Source: Acidobacteria bacterium AB60 | GTDB taxonomy: Bacteria > Acidobacteriota > Terriglobia > Terriglobales > Acidobacteriaceae | Reading direction: 5' to 3' | DNA: 64,000 bases | Assembly: GCA_008682415.1 (NCBI GenBank) | Contig: VANK01000013.1 | Span: 124,001 to 188,000, forward strand | In this document: piece after piece, positions 42,162-50,722 of the stretch | How the letters are laid out: each line of letters starts with the position of its first letter | Position numbering within the stretch: the stretch's first letter is position 1 | Translations under genes and position numbers: made by a program | The notes under the pieces: model-generated | Seen by the model: the letters and a program-made list of their open reading frames with translations, nothing else | Database searches by the model: none | What the model was told of the DNA's origin: nothing

Positions 42162-43212
42162 TCAGGGCCTTTTGTTATCGGCGGCGGAGCGATCGCTGGA
42201 TCGGCGCAGGCTGGAGGAATCCGTCGACCTGTTCTTCGAAGCCGAGAAGATGGGCGCCGATGCCGACAGATGCGCGGCCGGCCGATGGATGGCCTGGATG
42301 TTACTGGGCAGATTTTCGAACGCGTGGGAAGAGAGCGACGCAATTCGGCGCCGAGGCGCGCCTGACCCTCATCGCTTCTGGAATGGGCAAGAGGTGGGGG
42401 GGAAGGTCGTGATCGTGCGCTCGTTGCATGGCCTGGGGGACGCGATACAAAATTTGCGATTTCTTCCATTGCTGCGACAGAGGGCTTCCCGCGTCCTTCT
42501 GGAAGTACCTCCAAGTCTTGTGGAGATTGCGAGGGGAATTCCCGGGCCGGACGAAGTCGTTTCATGGGGCAACTCATTCACTCAGCGCGAAGGGGCCTGG
42601 GACGTCCAGATGGAGGTTACGGAACTGCCCTATTGGATGCGATGCCAGGTGGAGGATCTTCCGCTGGCAACGCAGTACCTGCGAATACCGGATGTCCACG
42701 CGCGGTGCGCGTCCAGGTGGCTGGGCGGTGCACCGCATCCGCGCATCGGGATTGCGTGGGCTGCAGGAGAGTGGAACCCGGCGCGATCGATCAGTTTATC
42801 GGAGATGACGCCGCTGTTCGATGAGTCTGACCTGACGTTCTGGAATATTCAGGGAGGAAGCATTCGCGCGGAATGGGAAGGGCTGGCGTGCCGGAAGAAC
42901 CTGAAGGATGTGCCCGAGCTTTGCGCGGATGCGGGTGTTCTGCCGCTGGCGGCATTTATTTCGCAGTTGGATGTGGTGATCACAGTGGATACGCTGGCAG
43001 CGCACCTGGGAGGCGCACTGGGAGTGAGGACCTGGGTGATGCTGCAGCATAAGGCGGATTGGCGCTGGATGACAGACCGGGAGGACTCGCCGTGGTACCC
43101 GTCGGTTCGGCTGTTCCGGCAGCCAGAAGATGGCGATTGGAAGACGGGGATCCACCGAGTCAGTGACGCGCTTGCGGGATTGCGCTCGCTGAATTCCAAG
43201 AGAGCGGCCTGA
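42154..43212 (+). CDS. GT9-like (heptosyltransferase-type) glycosyltransferase with short helical N-domain
   Basis: A 352-residue protein. The first 85 residues are helical and TPR-like (LEESVDLFFEAEKMGAD, GRWMAWMLLGRFSNAWEES). The rest resembles ADP-heptose:LPS heptosyltransferase-type GT-B domains: VVIVRSLHGLGDAIQNLRFLP, GIAWAAGEWNPARSIS, and ITVDTLAAHLGGALGVRTWVML followed by HKADWRWMTDREDSPWYPS. The last motif is usual in TPR-linked glycosyltransferases. ATG 42154 lies 8 bp before the previous stop and gives coupling; a start at 42100 would overlap far more. Confidence 0.85.
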   Translation: MTDQGLLLSAAERSLDRRRLEESVDLFFEAEKMGADADRCAAGRWMAWMLLGRFSNAWEESDAIRRRGAPDPHRFWNGQEVGGKVVIVRSLHGLGDAIQNLRFLPLLRQRASRVLLEVPPSLVEIARGIPGPDEVVSWGNSFTQREGAWDVQMEVTELPYWMRCQVEDLPLATQYLRIPDVHARCASRWLGGAPHPRIGIAWAAGEWNPARSISLSEMTPLFDESDLTFWNIQGGSIRAEWEGLACRKNLKDVPELCADAGVLPLAAFISQLDVVITVDTLAAHLGGALGVRTWVMLQHKADWRWMTDREDSPWYPSVRLFRQPEDGDWKTGIHRVSDALAGLRSLNSKRAA

Positions 43213-43907
43213 TGAATCAGAAGAGAGCCGGGCTGGCGTGGGACGAATTCGATACCTATCTCTTCGACATTGACGGCACGCTGATTCATTGCGCGGATGC
43301 GGTTCACTACTTCGCGTTTTGCGAGGTGCTGACGGCGGTGGCGGAAAGGCCTCTCAATCTTGACGGCGTGACTGCGCATGGGAACACGGATACCGGGATC
43401 GTGCGGGATGCTCTGCGTCGCGCAGGCATTCCCGATGCCGTGTGGCGCTCGCGCTTGCCCGAGATATGCGAGCGAATGTGCATTCAGGTGGAGAGGAATG
43501 AGGGGAGTTTGCGGGTTGAGTGCCTGCCGGGCGTGAAGGAATTGCTCCGCTCTCTGCGGGGGCGTGGGGCGCACCTGGGTGTCGCAACGGGGAACCTAGA
43601 ACGGATTGGTAAGCGGAAGCTGGCAGCAGCCGGAATTCTGGATTTGATTGATTTCGGCGGGTGGAGCGATTCGCTCGAGTATCGCGCGGACGTGTTTGCG
43701 CGGGCGAAGAGATTAGCGGTCGATGCAGCCGGCCCCTCTGCGCGCATCTTGGTGGTGGGCGATACGCCGGCGGACGTGCAGGCCGCCAAGGCGAATCAGT
43801 TGCCGGTGATCGCTGTGGCGAGCGGGGTGTATAGCCTGGAACAGTTGCGCAGCGAAGACGCGGACCTGTGCATTCAATCCCTGGAGGAACTGCTCGCCGT
43901 TTCATGA
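43212..43907 (+). CDS. HAD-superfamily phosphatase (phosphoglycolate phosphatase-like)
   Basis: A 231-residue hydrolase with the nucleophile motif LFDIDGTLIHC (Asp-x-Asp), a helical cap, the motif II region LGVATGNLERIGKRKL and motif IV VVGDTPADVQAAKANQLPVIAV. Likely removes phosphate from a sugar-phosphate intermediate of the cluster, since it is translationally coupled (ATG overlaps the previous TGA). It is the last gene of the forward set. Its 3' end overlaps the converging CgeB-like gene by 34 bp. Confidence 0.88.
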   Translation: MNQKRAGLAWDEFDTYLFDIDGTLIHCADAVHYFAFCEVLTAVAERPLNLDGVTAHGNTDTGIVRDALRRAGIPDAVWRSRLPEICERMCIQVERNEGSLRVECLPGVKELLRSLRGRGAHLGVATGNLERIGKRKLAAAGILDLIDFGGWSDSLEYRADVFARAKRLAVDAAGPSARILVVGDTPADVQAAKANQLPVIAVASGVYSLEQLRSEDADLCIQSLEELLAVS

Positions 43908-44983
43908 GGCTTGGCTGACAGACAGGTTGCGACGATCTGTTCGAATTGCAGCGCTCTGTGCGCAGACGTGTGATGAGCGAGAATCCGTTCGCGAGCCTGG
44001 CGGCCGTAGCGCGCTCGCTCCTGCTCGGGCATGGCGGTGAGGATCTGAGCGACGTCGTAGGCATCAGCGGGCAGCAGCACCTCTTGCCCTGGCGCGAGGA
44101 AATCCTCGAGACCGGGCCATGCGTCGGAGACGATGGCTGCTCCGCAGGCTGAAGCTTCAAAGAGGCGAACGGATGGAGAGTAGCCGGCTTTGACCATGTC
44201 GCTGCGCGTAAGGTTGAGTGTGAATCGAGAGGACGAATAGAACTGCGGATGTTCTTGGGGAGAGAGGTGAATGATCCGCTGAACGTTGGTTGGCCATTGA
44301 AGAGTGTCCGGGTACTGGGGACCCGCCACGATGAAGTGGGCCTCGGGGAGTGTTCGCGCGGTGTCATTCAGAAATCCTTCCAGTTTTGCCTGACGATCGG
44401 GAGCATAGGTGCCGAGATAACTCAGATCGCATTGAAAGGCTGCACGCGGAGGGAATGGCCGGTAGACGTCTGCATCCACCGAACAGTAGAAGGGGAGAGC
44501 CCGAGGTGAGCCGAATCGCGTTTCAATTTCGCGCAGGATCGGACCTCCAGTGAAGCTGAGGTAGGCGGAGTAAAAGGGAATGAGCGCGGCATCGAGATAG
44601 TCTGTTCTTCCCGCCGAGCAGAGTTGAGTGAAGGTAATGGGGGTATCGATGTCGTAGTAGAGAATTGGGTCGAAGCCGTTGTCCACGAGCGCGGTGGTCA
44701 GCGGGATGGCGTCAGGAAAATAGGAACCGATGACGATGGCGTCAGCGCCACGGCTGATGGAGAGCAAGCTGCGGGCACTTTCGCGCCAGTCGTCGTAAAG
44801 GGACACGGCGCAGAATTCTGGCTGCGGCAGATCGCGATTGTTGCGGTACCACTCGACATCTTTTTCGACGAAGAGGAGCTGGTGACCCCTTGCAGCCAGG
44901 GCCTTCAAAAGGGACCGGTACGTAGTGGCGTGTCCGTTGCCCCAGGAGGAGGTGATGGTGAGGCCATAGAACACAATTTTCAT
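43874..44983 (-). CDS. CgeB-like glycosyltransferase, paralogue 2
   Basis: A 369-residue protein closely resembling the one at 39486-40601: IVFYGLTITSSWGNGHATTYRS, RGHQLLFVEKDVEWY, YYDIDTPITF, YLGTYAPDRQ and SPSVRLFEASACGAAIVSDAWPGLEDFLAPGQ. GT-B fold; donor and acceptor unknown. It is the last gene of the reverse operon, coupled to the next CgeB gene by a 4-bp ATGA overlap at 44980-44983. The shared N-terminal motif with 39486 implies duplication across the convergent centre of the cluster. Confidence 0.9.
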   Translation of the reverse strand: MKIVFYGLTITSSWGNGHATTYRSLLKALAARGHQLLFVEKDVEWYRNNRDLPQPEFCAVSLYDDWRESARSLLSISRGADAIVIGSYFPDAIPLTTALVDNGFDPILYYDIDTPITFTQLCSAGRTDYLDAALIPFYSAYLSFTGGPILREIETRFGSPRALPFYCSVDADVYRPFPPRAAFQCDLSYLGTYAPDRQAKLEGFLNDTARTLPEAHFIVAGPQYPDTLQWPTNVQRIIHLSPQEHPQFYSSSRFTLNLTRSDMVKAGYSPSVRLFEASACGAAIVSDAWPGLEDFLAPGQEVLLPADAYDVAQILTAMPEQERARYGRQARERILAHHTSAHRALQFEQIVATCLSAKPHETASSSSRD

Positions 44984-46083
44984 ATCCGGCTGGCAGTCTC
45001 CTCTCTGGCTGCGGTGCGGTATGCCATGCGGTCCAGGAAAGCGGCCTCGGCTTGTTCGGCGCGACGAGCGTAGGTGTGGTCGCGGAGAGCGCGTTCGCGG
45101 AATCGTTTGCCGATGGCTTGCCGTTCCTCGTTGCTATGTCGGCGCAGCGCGCTCACGACGTCGTCTGCCGACCGCACGATGAGAATCTCTTTGCCAGGAG
45201 CAAAGCAATCGGCAATACCGGGCCAATCATCGCAAAGCATGCATGCGCCTGCGCCTGCCACCTCAAAGATGCGCGTGGGCGGGGAGAAGCCGAAGGAAGC
45301 CATGGAGGCGCGATTGATGTTCATGACCATTCCCGCTGAGCAATTGACGCGATTGTGATCGTCGGTGGGAACATGTCCGATCCAGCGGACGTTTGGGGGC
45401 AGGAGCTTGTCGCCCCATCCTTCTCCTCCGAGAATGAAGCGGTATTCCGGCGCCATGCGTGCGCTCTTCAGGAACAACTCTTCGACACGCGCCTCCCGGT
45501 CGGGAAGGCGGTTTCCCAGAAAGGCGACGTCGCAGGAGAGGGCCGGATCAGGCGGAACGGGATGATGAGTCTCCGGATCGAGGCCGTTGTAGATGGAGAA
45601 GTAGGCCTGAGCGCCGTGCGAGAGGTATCCAGAGCGGCTTGAGGGGCCGCCGCCATAACTGAAGATTGCATCGAAATGCGGAATCGCGCGCCGGAACGGG
45701 TCTTGGGGATTTGCGCGCAGGCGGGCGAGTGTCGCAGGGGAATCGACGTCCCAGAAGAAGCAGGCCACGGTGGAGGCTAACGCGGCGACTCGTTGTTCCA
45801 GCAGTTCGTCATCAACGCCAATGCCGCTGTGCTTGACGATGATGTCCGCGTGGGAGGCGAGTTGCAGGATGCGATCGACGTCTACTGTCGGCTCGTACAC
45901 AAGAGACTGCACGAAGGAGAAGTCCCCGCGATCGCGATGCTGCTGGCGGCCGTATGCGTCGGGTTCGGCGAAGGTGACCTGGTGACCGCGCTGGGCAAGG
46001 TGCTTGTAGATGCCGCGATAGTAGGTGGCCGCGCCATTCCAATACGAGGAGACGATGCTGGATCCAAATACAAAAATTTTCAC
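44980..46083 (-). CDS. CgeB-like glycosyltransferase, paralogue 3
   Basis: A 367-residue protein. The N-terminus is IFVFGSSIVSSYWNGAATYYRG with GHQVTFAEPDAYG. FFWDVDSPATLARL, VAFLGNRLPDREARVEELF and SPPTRIFEVAGAGACMLCDDWPGIADCFAPGKE follow. The start is GTG 46083: GAGGAG lies upstream and it overlaps the preceding stop by 4 bp; the frame extends further but without homology. More diverged from paralogues 1 and 2 than these are from each other. The substrate is unknown. Confidence 0.88.
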   Translation of the reverse strand: MKIFVFGSSIVSSYWNGAATYYRGIYKHLAQRGHQVTFAEPDAYGRQQHRDRGDFSFVQSLVYEPTVDVDRILQLASHADIIVKHSGIGVDDELLEQRVAALASTVACFFWDVDSPATLARLRANPQDPFRRAIPHFDAIFSYGGGPSSRSGYLSHGAQAYFSIYNGLDPETHHPVPPDPALSCDVAFLGNRLPDREARVEELFLKSARMAPEYRFILGGEGWGDKLLPPNVRWIGHVPTDDHNRVNCSAGMVMNINRASMASFGFSPPTRIFEVAGAGACMLCDDWPGIADCFAPGKEILIVRSADDVVSALRRHSNEERQAIGKRFRERALRDHTYARRAEQAEAAFLDRMAYRTAAREETASRI

Positions 46084-47198
46084 GGGAGGATCTCCTCGGA
46101 GATGAAGTCGGTGAGTTCTTCCGCACGGTGACGGCAGGTGTGCCGCGCAAGGATGGTTTCCAAACCATTGAGGGCCTGTTGTTGCGCCTTGGCAGGGTGG
46201 TTGAGCAGGCATTCGATCATTTTGAGCATCTGCTCGCCGTCTTTCGCGAAGAGAAGATCCCCGGGACGAAAGAGTTGATCGCTGTCCTGCCAGGGTGCGG
46301 AGATCAACGGAATACCGCAGGCGAGCGCTTCAAAGACACGGATGGTGGGAATGCCGGGCATGGAGGTGGCATATTGGCGACGAGGAATGTGAACTGTCAG
46401 CCGCGCGTCGGAATACAACCTGGGGGCGCACAGATTGGGGAGATAGCCTCCGTACTGAACGGAGGATGCGTGCAGCGCCTGGATGGCCTCGTCGGGGTAC
46501 CGAACTCCATATATTGCGATCTTGCGATCCGGGAGCTGGGTTGCGGGCTGCAGGAGATACTCCGAGATCTCGCGGGTGCGCTCTTCATCGCCCCAATTTC
46601 CGACCCATACGAGGTCGTGCGTTTTTTCCGTGCTCGCCAGGGGGTGGAACACGGTTGTGTCCGCGGCTTCGTGGAGGACCCATACGCGCTCGATTCCAAA
46701 GCGCTCAGCGTAGACGCGGCGCAGCACTTCTCCGAAGACGAGAATGCCGTCGAACTCACGAACATTAAACAGGCTGATTTGTTGCGGGGAGGAAGAGGCT
46801 CGATGATGCGTGTCATGAAACAGGAGGCAAAACTTCAGGTTGCGGCGCAGATCGACCAGGGTGTCTGAGAGAGCGGGCGAGTTCCATTCGTGAAGGATGA
46901 CCACGTCGAAGGCGGCCAGCGAGGATTTCCAGAATGCCCGGTCGGTCAGGCGCTGCGCGTCATATGTCTGAATCGTCAAATCTGGGTAAACTGCCGCAAA
47001 CTGACGAAGAGACTCTTCGCCCTGCGGCTCCTTGCGCAAATTGTCAATCGACCATTCAGAGGCGGGTTCGAAACACACTGCTTCGTGGCCGAGCGATCCC
47101 AGGGCTCGAAGCAGGCCGCGCAGGAAGTGGGCATTCCCGTTGTTCCAGTCTGAACGGATCGAGTGGGCGAAATAGGCGATCCGCAGCTTACGCCGCAT
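46080..47198 (-). CDS. CgeB-like glycosyltransferase, paralogue 4
   Basis: A 372-residue GT-B protein, IAYFAHSIRSDWNNGNAHFLRG with GHEAVCFEPASEW at the N-terminus. The middle contains LFHDTHHRASS, and the C-domain has LVWVGNWGDEERTREI and GIPTIRVFEALACGIPLISAPWQDSDQLF. The most divergent of the four paralogues. It overlaps both neighbours (4 and 11 bp), so it is embedded in the same polycistronic message. Donor and acceptor unknown. Confidence 0.87.
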   Translation of the reverse strand: MRRKLRIAYFAHSIRSDWNNGNAHFLRGLLRALGSLGHEAVCFEPASEWSIDNLRKEPQGEESLRQFAAVYPDLTIQTYDAQRLTDRAFWKSSLAAFDVVILHEWNSPALSDTLVDLRRNLKFCLLFHDTHHRASSSPQQISLFNVREFDGILVFGEVLRRVYAERFGIERVWVLHEAADTTVFHPLASTEKTHDLVWVGNWGDEERTREISEYLLQPATQLPDRKIAIYGVRYPDEAIQALHASSVQYGGYLPNLCAPRLYSDARLTVHIPRRQYATSMPGIPTIRVFEALACGIPLISAPWQDSDQLFRPGDLLFAKDGEQMLKMIECLLNHPAKAQQQALNGLETILARHTCRHRAEELTDFISEEILP

Positions 47199-48291
47199 GT
47201 TCTGCTCTTTCTGATGGGGCGACGGTGCTTTCGAAGAGATCGAGGTAGTGGCGGGTCATCTGAGCCCTGTCGAAGGCAAGCGCACGCCGATGGGCGGATT
47301 CCCGGGCCGCGGCAAGAAGTTCCGGGGCTGCCGCCAGAGCCGAGAGGATTTCTTGGAGAGAACGCGTGTCTTCGAAGTACAACGCGCTGTCCCCCCAAAC
47401 TTCGCGAAGAGATGGCAGGTCCCGCGCTACGACGGCGCATCCACAGAGGGCAGCCTCAAGCGGCGCGAGGCCGAACGGCTCATATCGAGACAGGCACAGG
47501 TAAATCGAACTGCTCTGGAACAGGTGGAGTATCTGATCACCTCCCAATTCCCCGAGGTATGTCGCAGAAGCAATTGACGGTGGCCGCCGGGCGTCTGGAT
47601 GAGTCGTGCTCCCGGCGACCAGAATGGGTATTGGAGACCGCAGCGTGTGCAGAGTATCTATACCCTTGGCCTCGTCCCAGAGGCGCCCGACGGTTACCGC
47701 ACACATCTTGCGGGGTGAACCGGAACCCGCCTCTACGGTTCGTCCGTTGGAGATAACGTCGCAACGTTGCGGAAGCTCGAAGGCTTGAGCCAGCTCTCGC
47801 ATCATCCATCGGGTCGGTGCGATGACCGCGCTGCATTGAAGCAGTCCTGCCTGCACGGTCTCCCGGTAGGTGGCGAGCCAGTGCGATGGCGGAGGAGAGG
47901 CGCCACGGCAGGCGCGAAACCAGCTGAACACATCGCTGTGCGCGGATACGACGCACGGGATGGCGAGTTGAAGGGCTCCGTAGCAGAATTGGTTGCTGTG
48001 GATGACGTCGGGCGAGAACCGGACGGCCTCGCGCGTGAGCAGTGAGGCGCCTTCCTCGTAGACCGTCTGATTGTCTTCCATCCACTCAAGGCCGATCTCC
48101 GAAGGGCGGTAGAAGAACCGTTCCCTGTGCATCCCAGCCAGTCGTTGGCAATCATCCTGTTGCACAGGCGAGGGAAGCCGCCCGAAGCTGACGAGCGAAA
48201 CTGTGCATCCGCTCTCAAGCAGTCCAGCCGCGAGTTCCTGAGTGAACGTCCAGACACCGCCGACCGTGTCTGTTGTCATCAAGACACGCAT
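47188..48291 (-). CDS. GT4-family glycosyltransferase
   Basis: A 367-residue retaining GT-B enzyme. The N-terminal domain starts VLMTTDTVGGVWTFTQELAAGL. The C-domain has CAVTVGRLWDEAKGIDTL, IYLCLSRYEPFGLAPLEAALCG (the E-x7-E motif) and CAVVARDLPSLREVWGDSALYF. This differs from the CgeB-like set and resembles sucrose-synthase or mannosyltransferase-type GT4 proteins. It overlaps the radical SAM gene by 13 bp upstream and the CgeB gene by 11 bp downstream. Confidence 0.9.
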   Translation of the reverse strand: MRVLMTTDTVGGVWTFTQELAAGLLESGCTVSLVSFGRLPSPVQQDDCQRLAGMHRERFFYRPSEIGLEWMEDNQTVYEEGASLLTREAVRFSPDVIHSNQFCYGALQLAIPCVVSAHSDVFSWFRACRGASPPPSHWLATYRETVQAGLLQCSAVIAPTRWMMRELAQAFELPQRCDVISNGRTVEAGSGSPRKMCAVTVGRLWDEAKGIDTLHTLRSPIPILVAGSTTHPDARRPPSIASATYLGELGGDQILHLFQSSSIYLCLSRYEPFGLAPLEAALCGCAVVARDLPSLREVWGDSALYFEDTRSLQEILSALAAAPELLAAARESAHRRALAFDRAQMTRHYLDLFESTVAPSERAEHAA

Positions 48292-49586
48292 TCGAGCTCC
48301 GCCAGAGGTAGGGGCCTTTGATCCTGGATATCGCTATAGCCGCGATCTGCAAAAAGATTCAGGTAGTATGCGTGGGCCCGCTCCCACGCCTGCTCGTCGG
48401 GCCTGGCGCCGAAAGTCTCAATGTAGAGAGGGCTGCCGGGGAAGGGATACATTGGCACGGGCTCACTGACCCAAACACCGCTGGACCGTAGATCGGATTG
48501 GAAGCGGGCCACGTCGGCAGGGTCGTCCTTGATGGTCTTAATCAAGTTGGCCTGCACCCAGGGGATGTGCTTCCTGGCTGTAATCAGCAGGGATTGGATC
48601 CGTTCGGTGCTCAAACGGCAGTTCTTGTGGAGCTCCTCGCGACCGTGCTCGGTGATCGATTCGATTCCGCACTCGAACGACACGCAATGCGCCCGCCCCA
48701 ACTGGGCGAGAGAGTCTTCGTCCCACAGATCGATTCGAGACTGGAAGCCGATGGAGACCGAACGTTTCGCGATTTCATCAAGGAGAGCCAGCACATTCTT
48801 GCCCACGCCAAAGATTTCATCGATGAAGTAGATGTAGTCCACTCCCCGGCTGATCAACTGATCGATCTCATTGAGCACTGCGTTTAGGGGACGCTCGCGA
48901 AACTTGTTCCGAAAGAGTGTTTTGTTGCAGAAGGTGCATGAGTAAGGACAGCCGCGGGCGAATTCGAGTTCTGCGCCGCGTACGAGGTGATCAGCGCCAT
49001 TCCCGGGAAAGATATGGTGCCGGTGCGCGTGTTTTTCCACCGGATAGTCTGAGAAGTCAAGCGCTTCGAGGTGGGCCATATCGGTGACGCCAAGGCCTTC
49101 GTTCATGCGCAGGCGGCCTTGGTCATCGCGCCAGCAACATCCGTCAATCAGTTCCCACGGCCTTTCCGCCAGCTGCGGAAGTGTCTGGTCCGGTTCTCCT
49201 CGAAGGACCACATCCGCTCCTGTCTTCTCCAGCGTGGCTCGCGGAGTTGCGCTACCGTGGGGTCCGATCACTACGGTCCTGGCGCGACCGTGAATGGATC
49301 TCAACCATTGAGCGGGCACGCGCAATTCAGGTTGGGGGCAACGCCAGAACAGATAGGACGGAGCAGTTGGAATGACGAGGAAATCGGGATCAAACGCGGC
49401 CACTTGCTCGCGCACCCGGTCAAGGGGGAGCTGCTCCATGTGCGCATCAATCAGCAACACCTCGTGTGCCGCCGCACGCAAGAACTTGCGCGCAGATAGC
49501 AGTTCGAGGGGAATGTGCGGCTCAGGGCACCCAAAATAGGTGGAACCCTTGAAGTTCCACTGGGGGTTGACCAGTGCGTACCTCAT
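48279..49586 (-). CDS. B12-binding-type radical SAM protein (TIGR04295-like)
   Basis: A 435-residue enzyme. An N-terminal Rossmann-like cobalamin-binding-type domain (residues about 1-140; DAHMEQLPLDRVREQVAAFDPDFLV) is followed by the radical SAM core with CPYSCTFC (Cys213, Cys217, Cys220) binding a 4Fe-4S cluster. YIYFIDEIFGVGKNVL, VSFECGIESITEHGRE and MYPFPGSPLYIETFG follow. It fits, from memory, a family seen in oligosaccharide loci (TIGR04295-like). Cobalamin-dependent radical SAM enzymes methylate or rearrange unreactive carbons, so it may C-methylate a sugar or lipid. It is coupled by 4 bp to the epimerase upstream. Confidence 0.88.
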   Translation of the reverse strand: MRYALVNPQWNFKGSTYFGCPEPHIPLELLSARKFLRAAAHEVLLIDAHMEQLPLDRVREQVAAFDPDFLVIPTAPSYLFWRCPQPELRVPAQWLRSIHGRARTVVIGPHGSATPRATLEKTGADVVLRGEPDQTLPQLAERPWELIDGCCWRDDQGRLRMNEGLGVTDMAHLEALDFSDYPVEKHAHRHHIFPGNGADHLVRGAELEFARGCPYSCTFCNKTLFRNKFRERPLNAVLNEIDQLISRGVDYIYFIDEIFGVGKNVLALLDEIAKRSVSIGFQSRIDLWDEDSLAQLGRAHCVSFECGIESITEHGREELHKNCRLSTERIQSLLITARKHIPWVQANLIKTIKDDPADVARFQSDLRSSGVWVSEPVPMYPFPGSPLYIETFGARPDEQAWERAHAYYLNLFADRGYSDIQDQRPLPLAELECVS

Positions 49587-50662
49587 GCTACCTCCTCCTG
49601 AAGAGCAGGAGCAGAATCAGCGGGTACTCTATGCCGGGTGGATTTCCAAAACTCCCATATGGCGCAAAGGGTATCTTGCAGGCTGCGCTTGGGCGTCCAG
49701 CCTGTAGCCGTACGGAGCTTGGTGGTATCGGCGATATAGAGCGGCTGATCGCCGGGCCGGACCGCAGTGTAATGGAGGTTCAACGGCTGGCCGGTAAGTT
49801 CAGAGATTCTGGTCAGCATTTCGATCACCGACGCTGCGCGGTCAACGCCGCCTCCCAGATTGAACACCTGTCCCTGGGTAGAAGCGCGATGGTGATAGAC
49901 GGCCTGCATGGCATCGATGAGGTCGTAGACGTGAAGAATGTCACGGACCTGATACCCGTCTCCATAAATGGTGATGGGTTGGCGGGAGAGGGCAGAGTAA
50001 AGGAAGTGTGCAACCCATCCTTGATCTTCGTTGCCCATCTGCCGGGGGCCGGCAATGCAGGACATGCGAAAAACCACTGCAGGGAGGTCGTAGATACGCG
50101 AGTAATCGCGCACGTACTGGTCGGCTGCGCCTTTTGAGCAGCCATAGGGAGAATGGAAGTCGAGGCTTTGTTCCTCGGGGATGCCGCGGAAATTCGGCTG
50201 AGCTGCGCGGTAGTGAGTCCCCTCGATTGAGATGGGCAGGTCGGGCAGGGCGCCATAGACCTTATTGGTGGATGTAAATAGAACGAATGGGTTTTCGCCG
50301 GATTTGCGGGCGGCTTCAAGAACATTCAGCGTCCCATTCGCATTGACCTGGAAGTCTCCGACGGGATCGACGACGGAGGTGGTTACGGCCACCTGAGCGG
50401 CGAGGTGATAGATCTCAGTGATGTCGCGGGCGGCCTGAGCCACGGCTCGGGGATCGCGAACATCGCCCCGCACAAACTGGAGGCGGTTCGCGCCTGGCTG
50501 GGTCCGAAGCCACTCCAAGTTGTGGATAACGCCCGCGCGGGACAGATTGTCGAAGATGCGGACCTGTACGTTGGGATAAGAAAGGAGCCGTTCGGCCAAG
50601 TTGGAGCCGATAAAGCCCGCGCCTCCGGTGATCAGAACCCTTCGAACATCTTTGTGCGGCAT
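49583..50662 (-). CDS. NAD-dependent NDP-sugar epimerase/dehydratase (CDP-tyvelose/paratose 2-epimerase-like)
   Basis: A 359-residue extended SDR. The NAD site is VLITGGAGFIGSNLAERLL; VNANGTLNVLEAARK and FTSTNKVYG follow, with the catalytic YGCSKGAADQY (Tyr-x3-Lys). FRMSCIAGPRQMGNEDQGWVAHF is the feature that points to the paratose/tyvelose 2-epimerase branch. Such enzymes act on NDP-hexoses before transfer. ATG 50662 is chosen because GAGGG lies just upstream; the frame extends to 50692 without homology. The substrate is not certain. Confidence 0.88.
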   Translation of the reverse strand: MPHKDVRRVLITGGAGFIGSNLAERLLSYPNVQVRIFDNLSRAGVIHNLEWLRTQPGANRLQFVRGDVRDPRAVAQAARDITEIYHLAAQVAVTTSVVDPVGDFQVNANGTLNVLEAARKSGENPFVLFTSTNKVYGALPDLPISIEGTHYRAAQPNFRGIPEEQSLDFHSPYGCSKGAADQYVRDYSRIYDLPAVVFRMSCIAGPRQMGNEDQGWVAHFLYSALSRQPITIYGDGYQVRDILHVYDLIDAMQAVYHHRASTQGQVFNLGGGVDRAASVIEMLTRISELTGQPLNLHYTAVRPGDQPLYIADTTKLRTATGWTPKRSLQDTLCAIWEFWKSTRHRVPADSAPALQEEVA

Positions 50663-50722
50663 GATCCCTCTTCGCCGGCCTGCATCCCGCATAGCCGGTG
50701 CGATGACAGTGGTAACGGCAAT

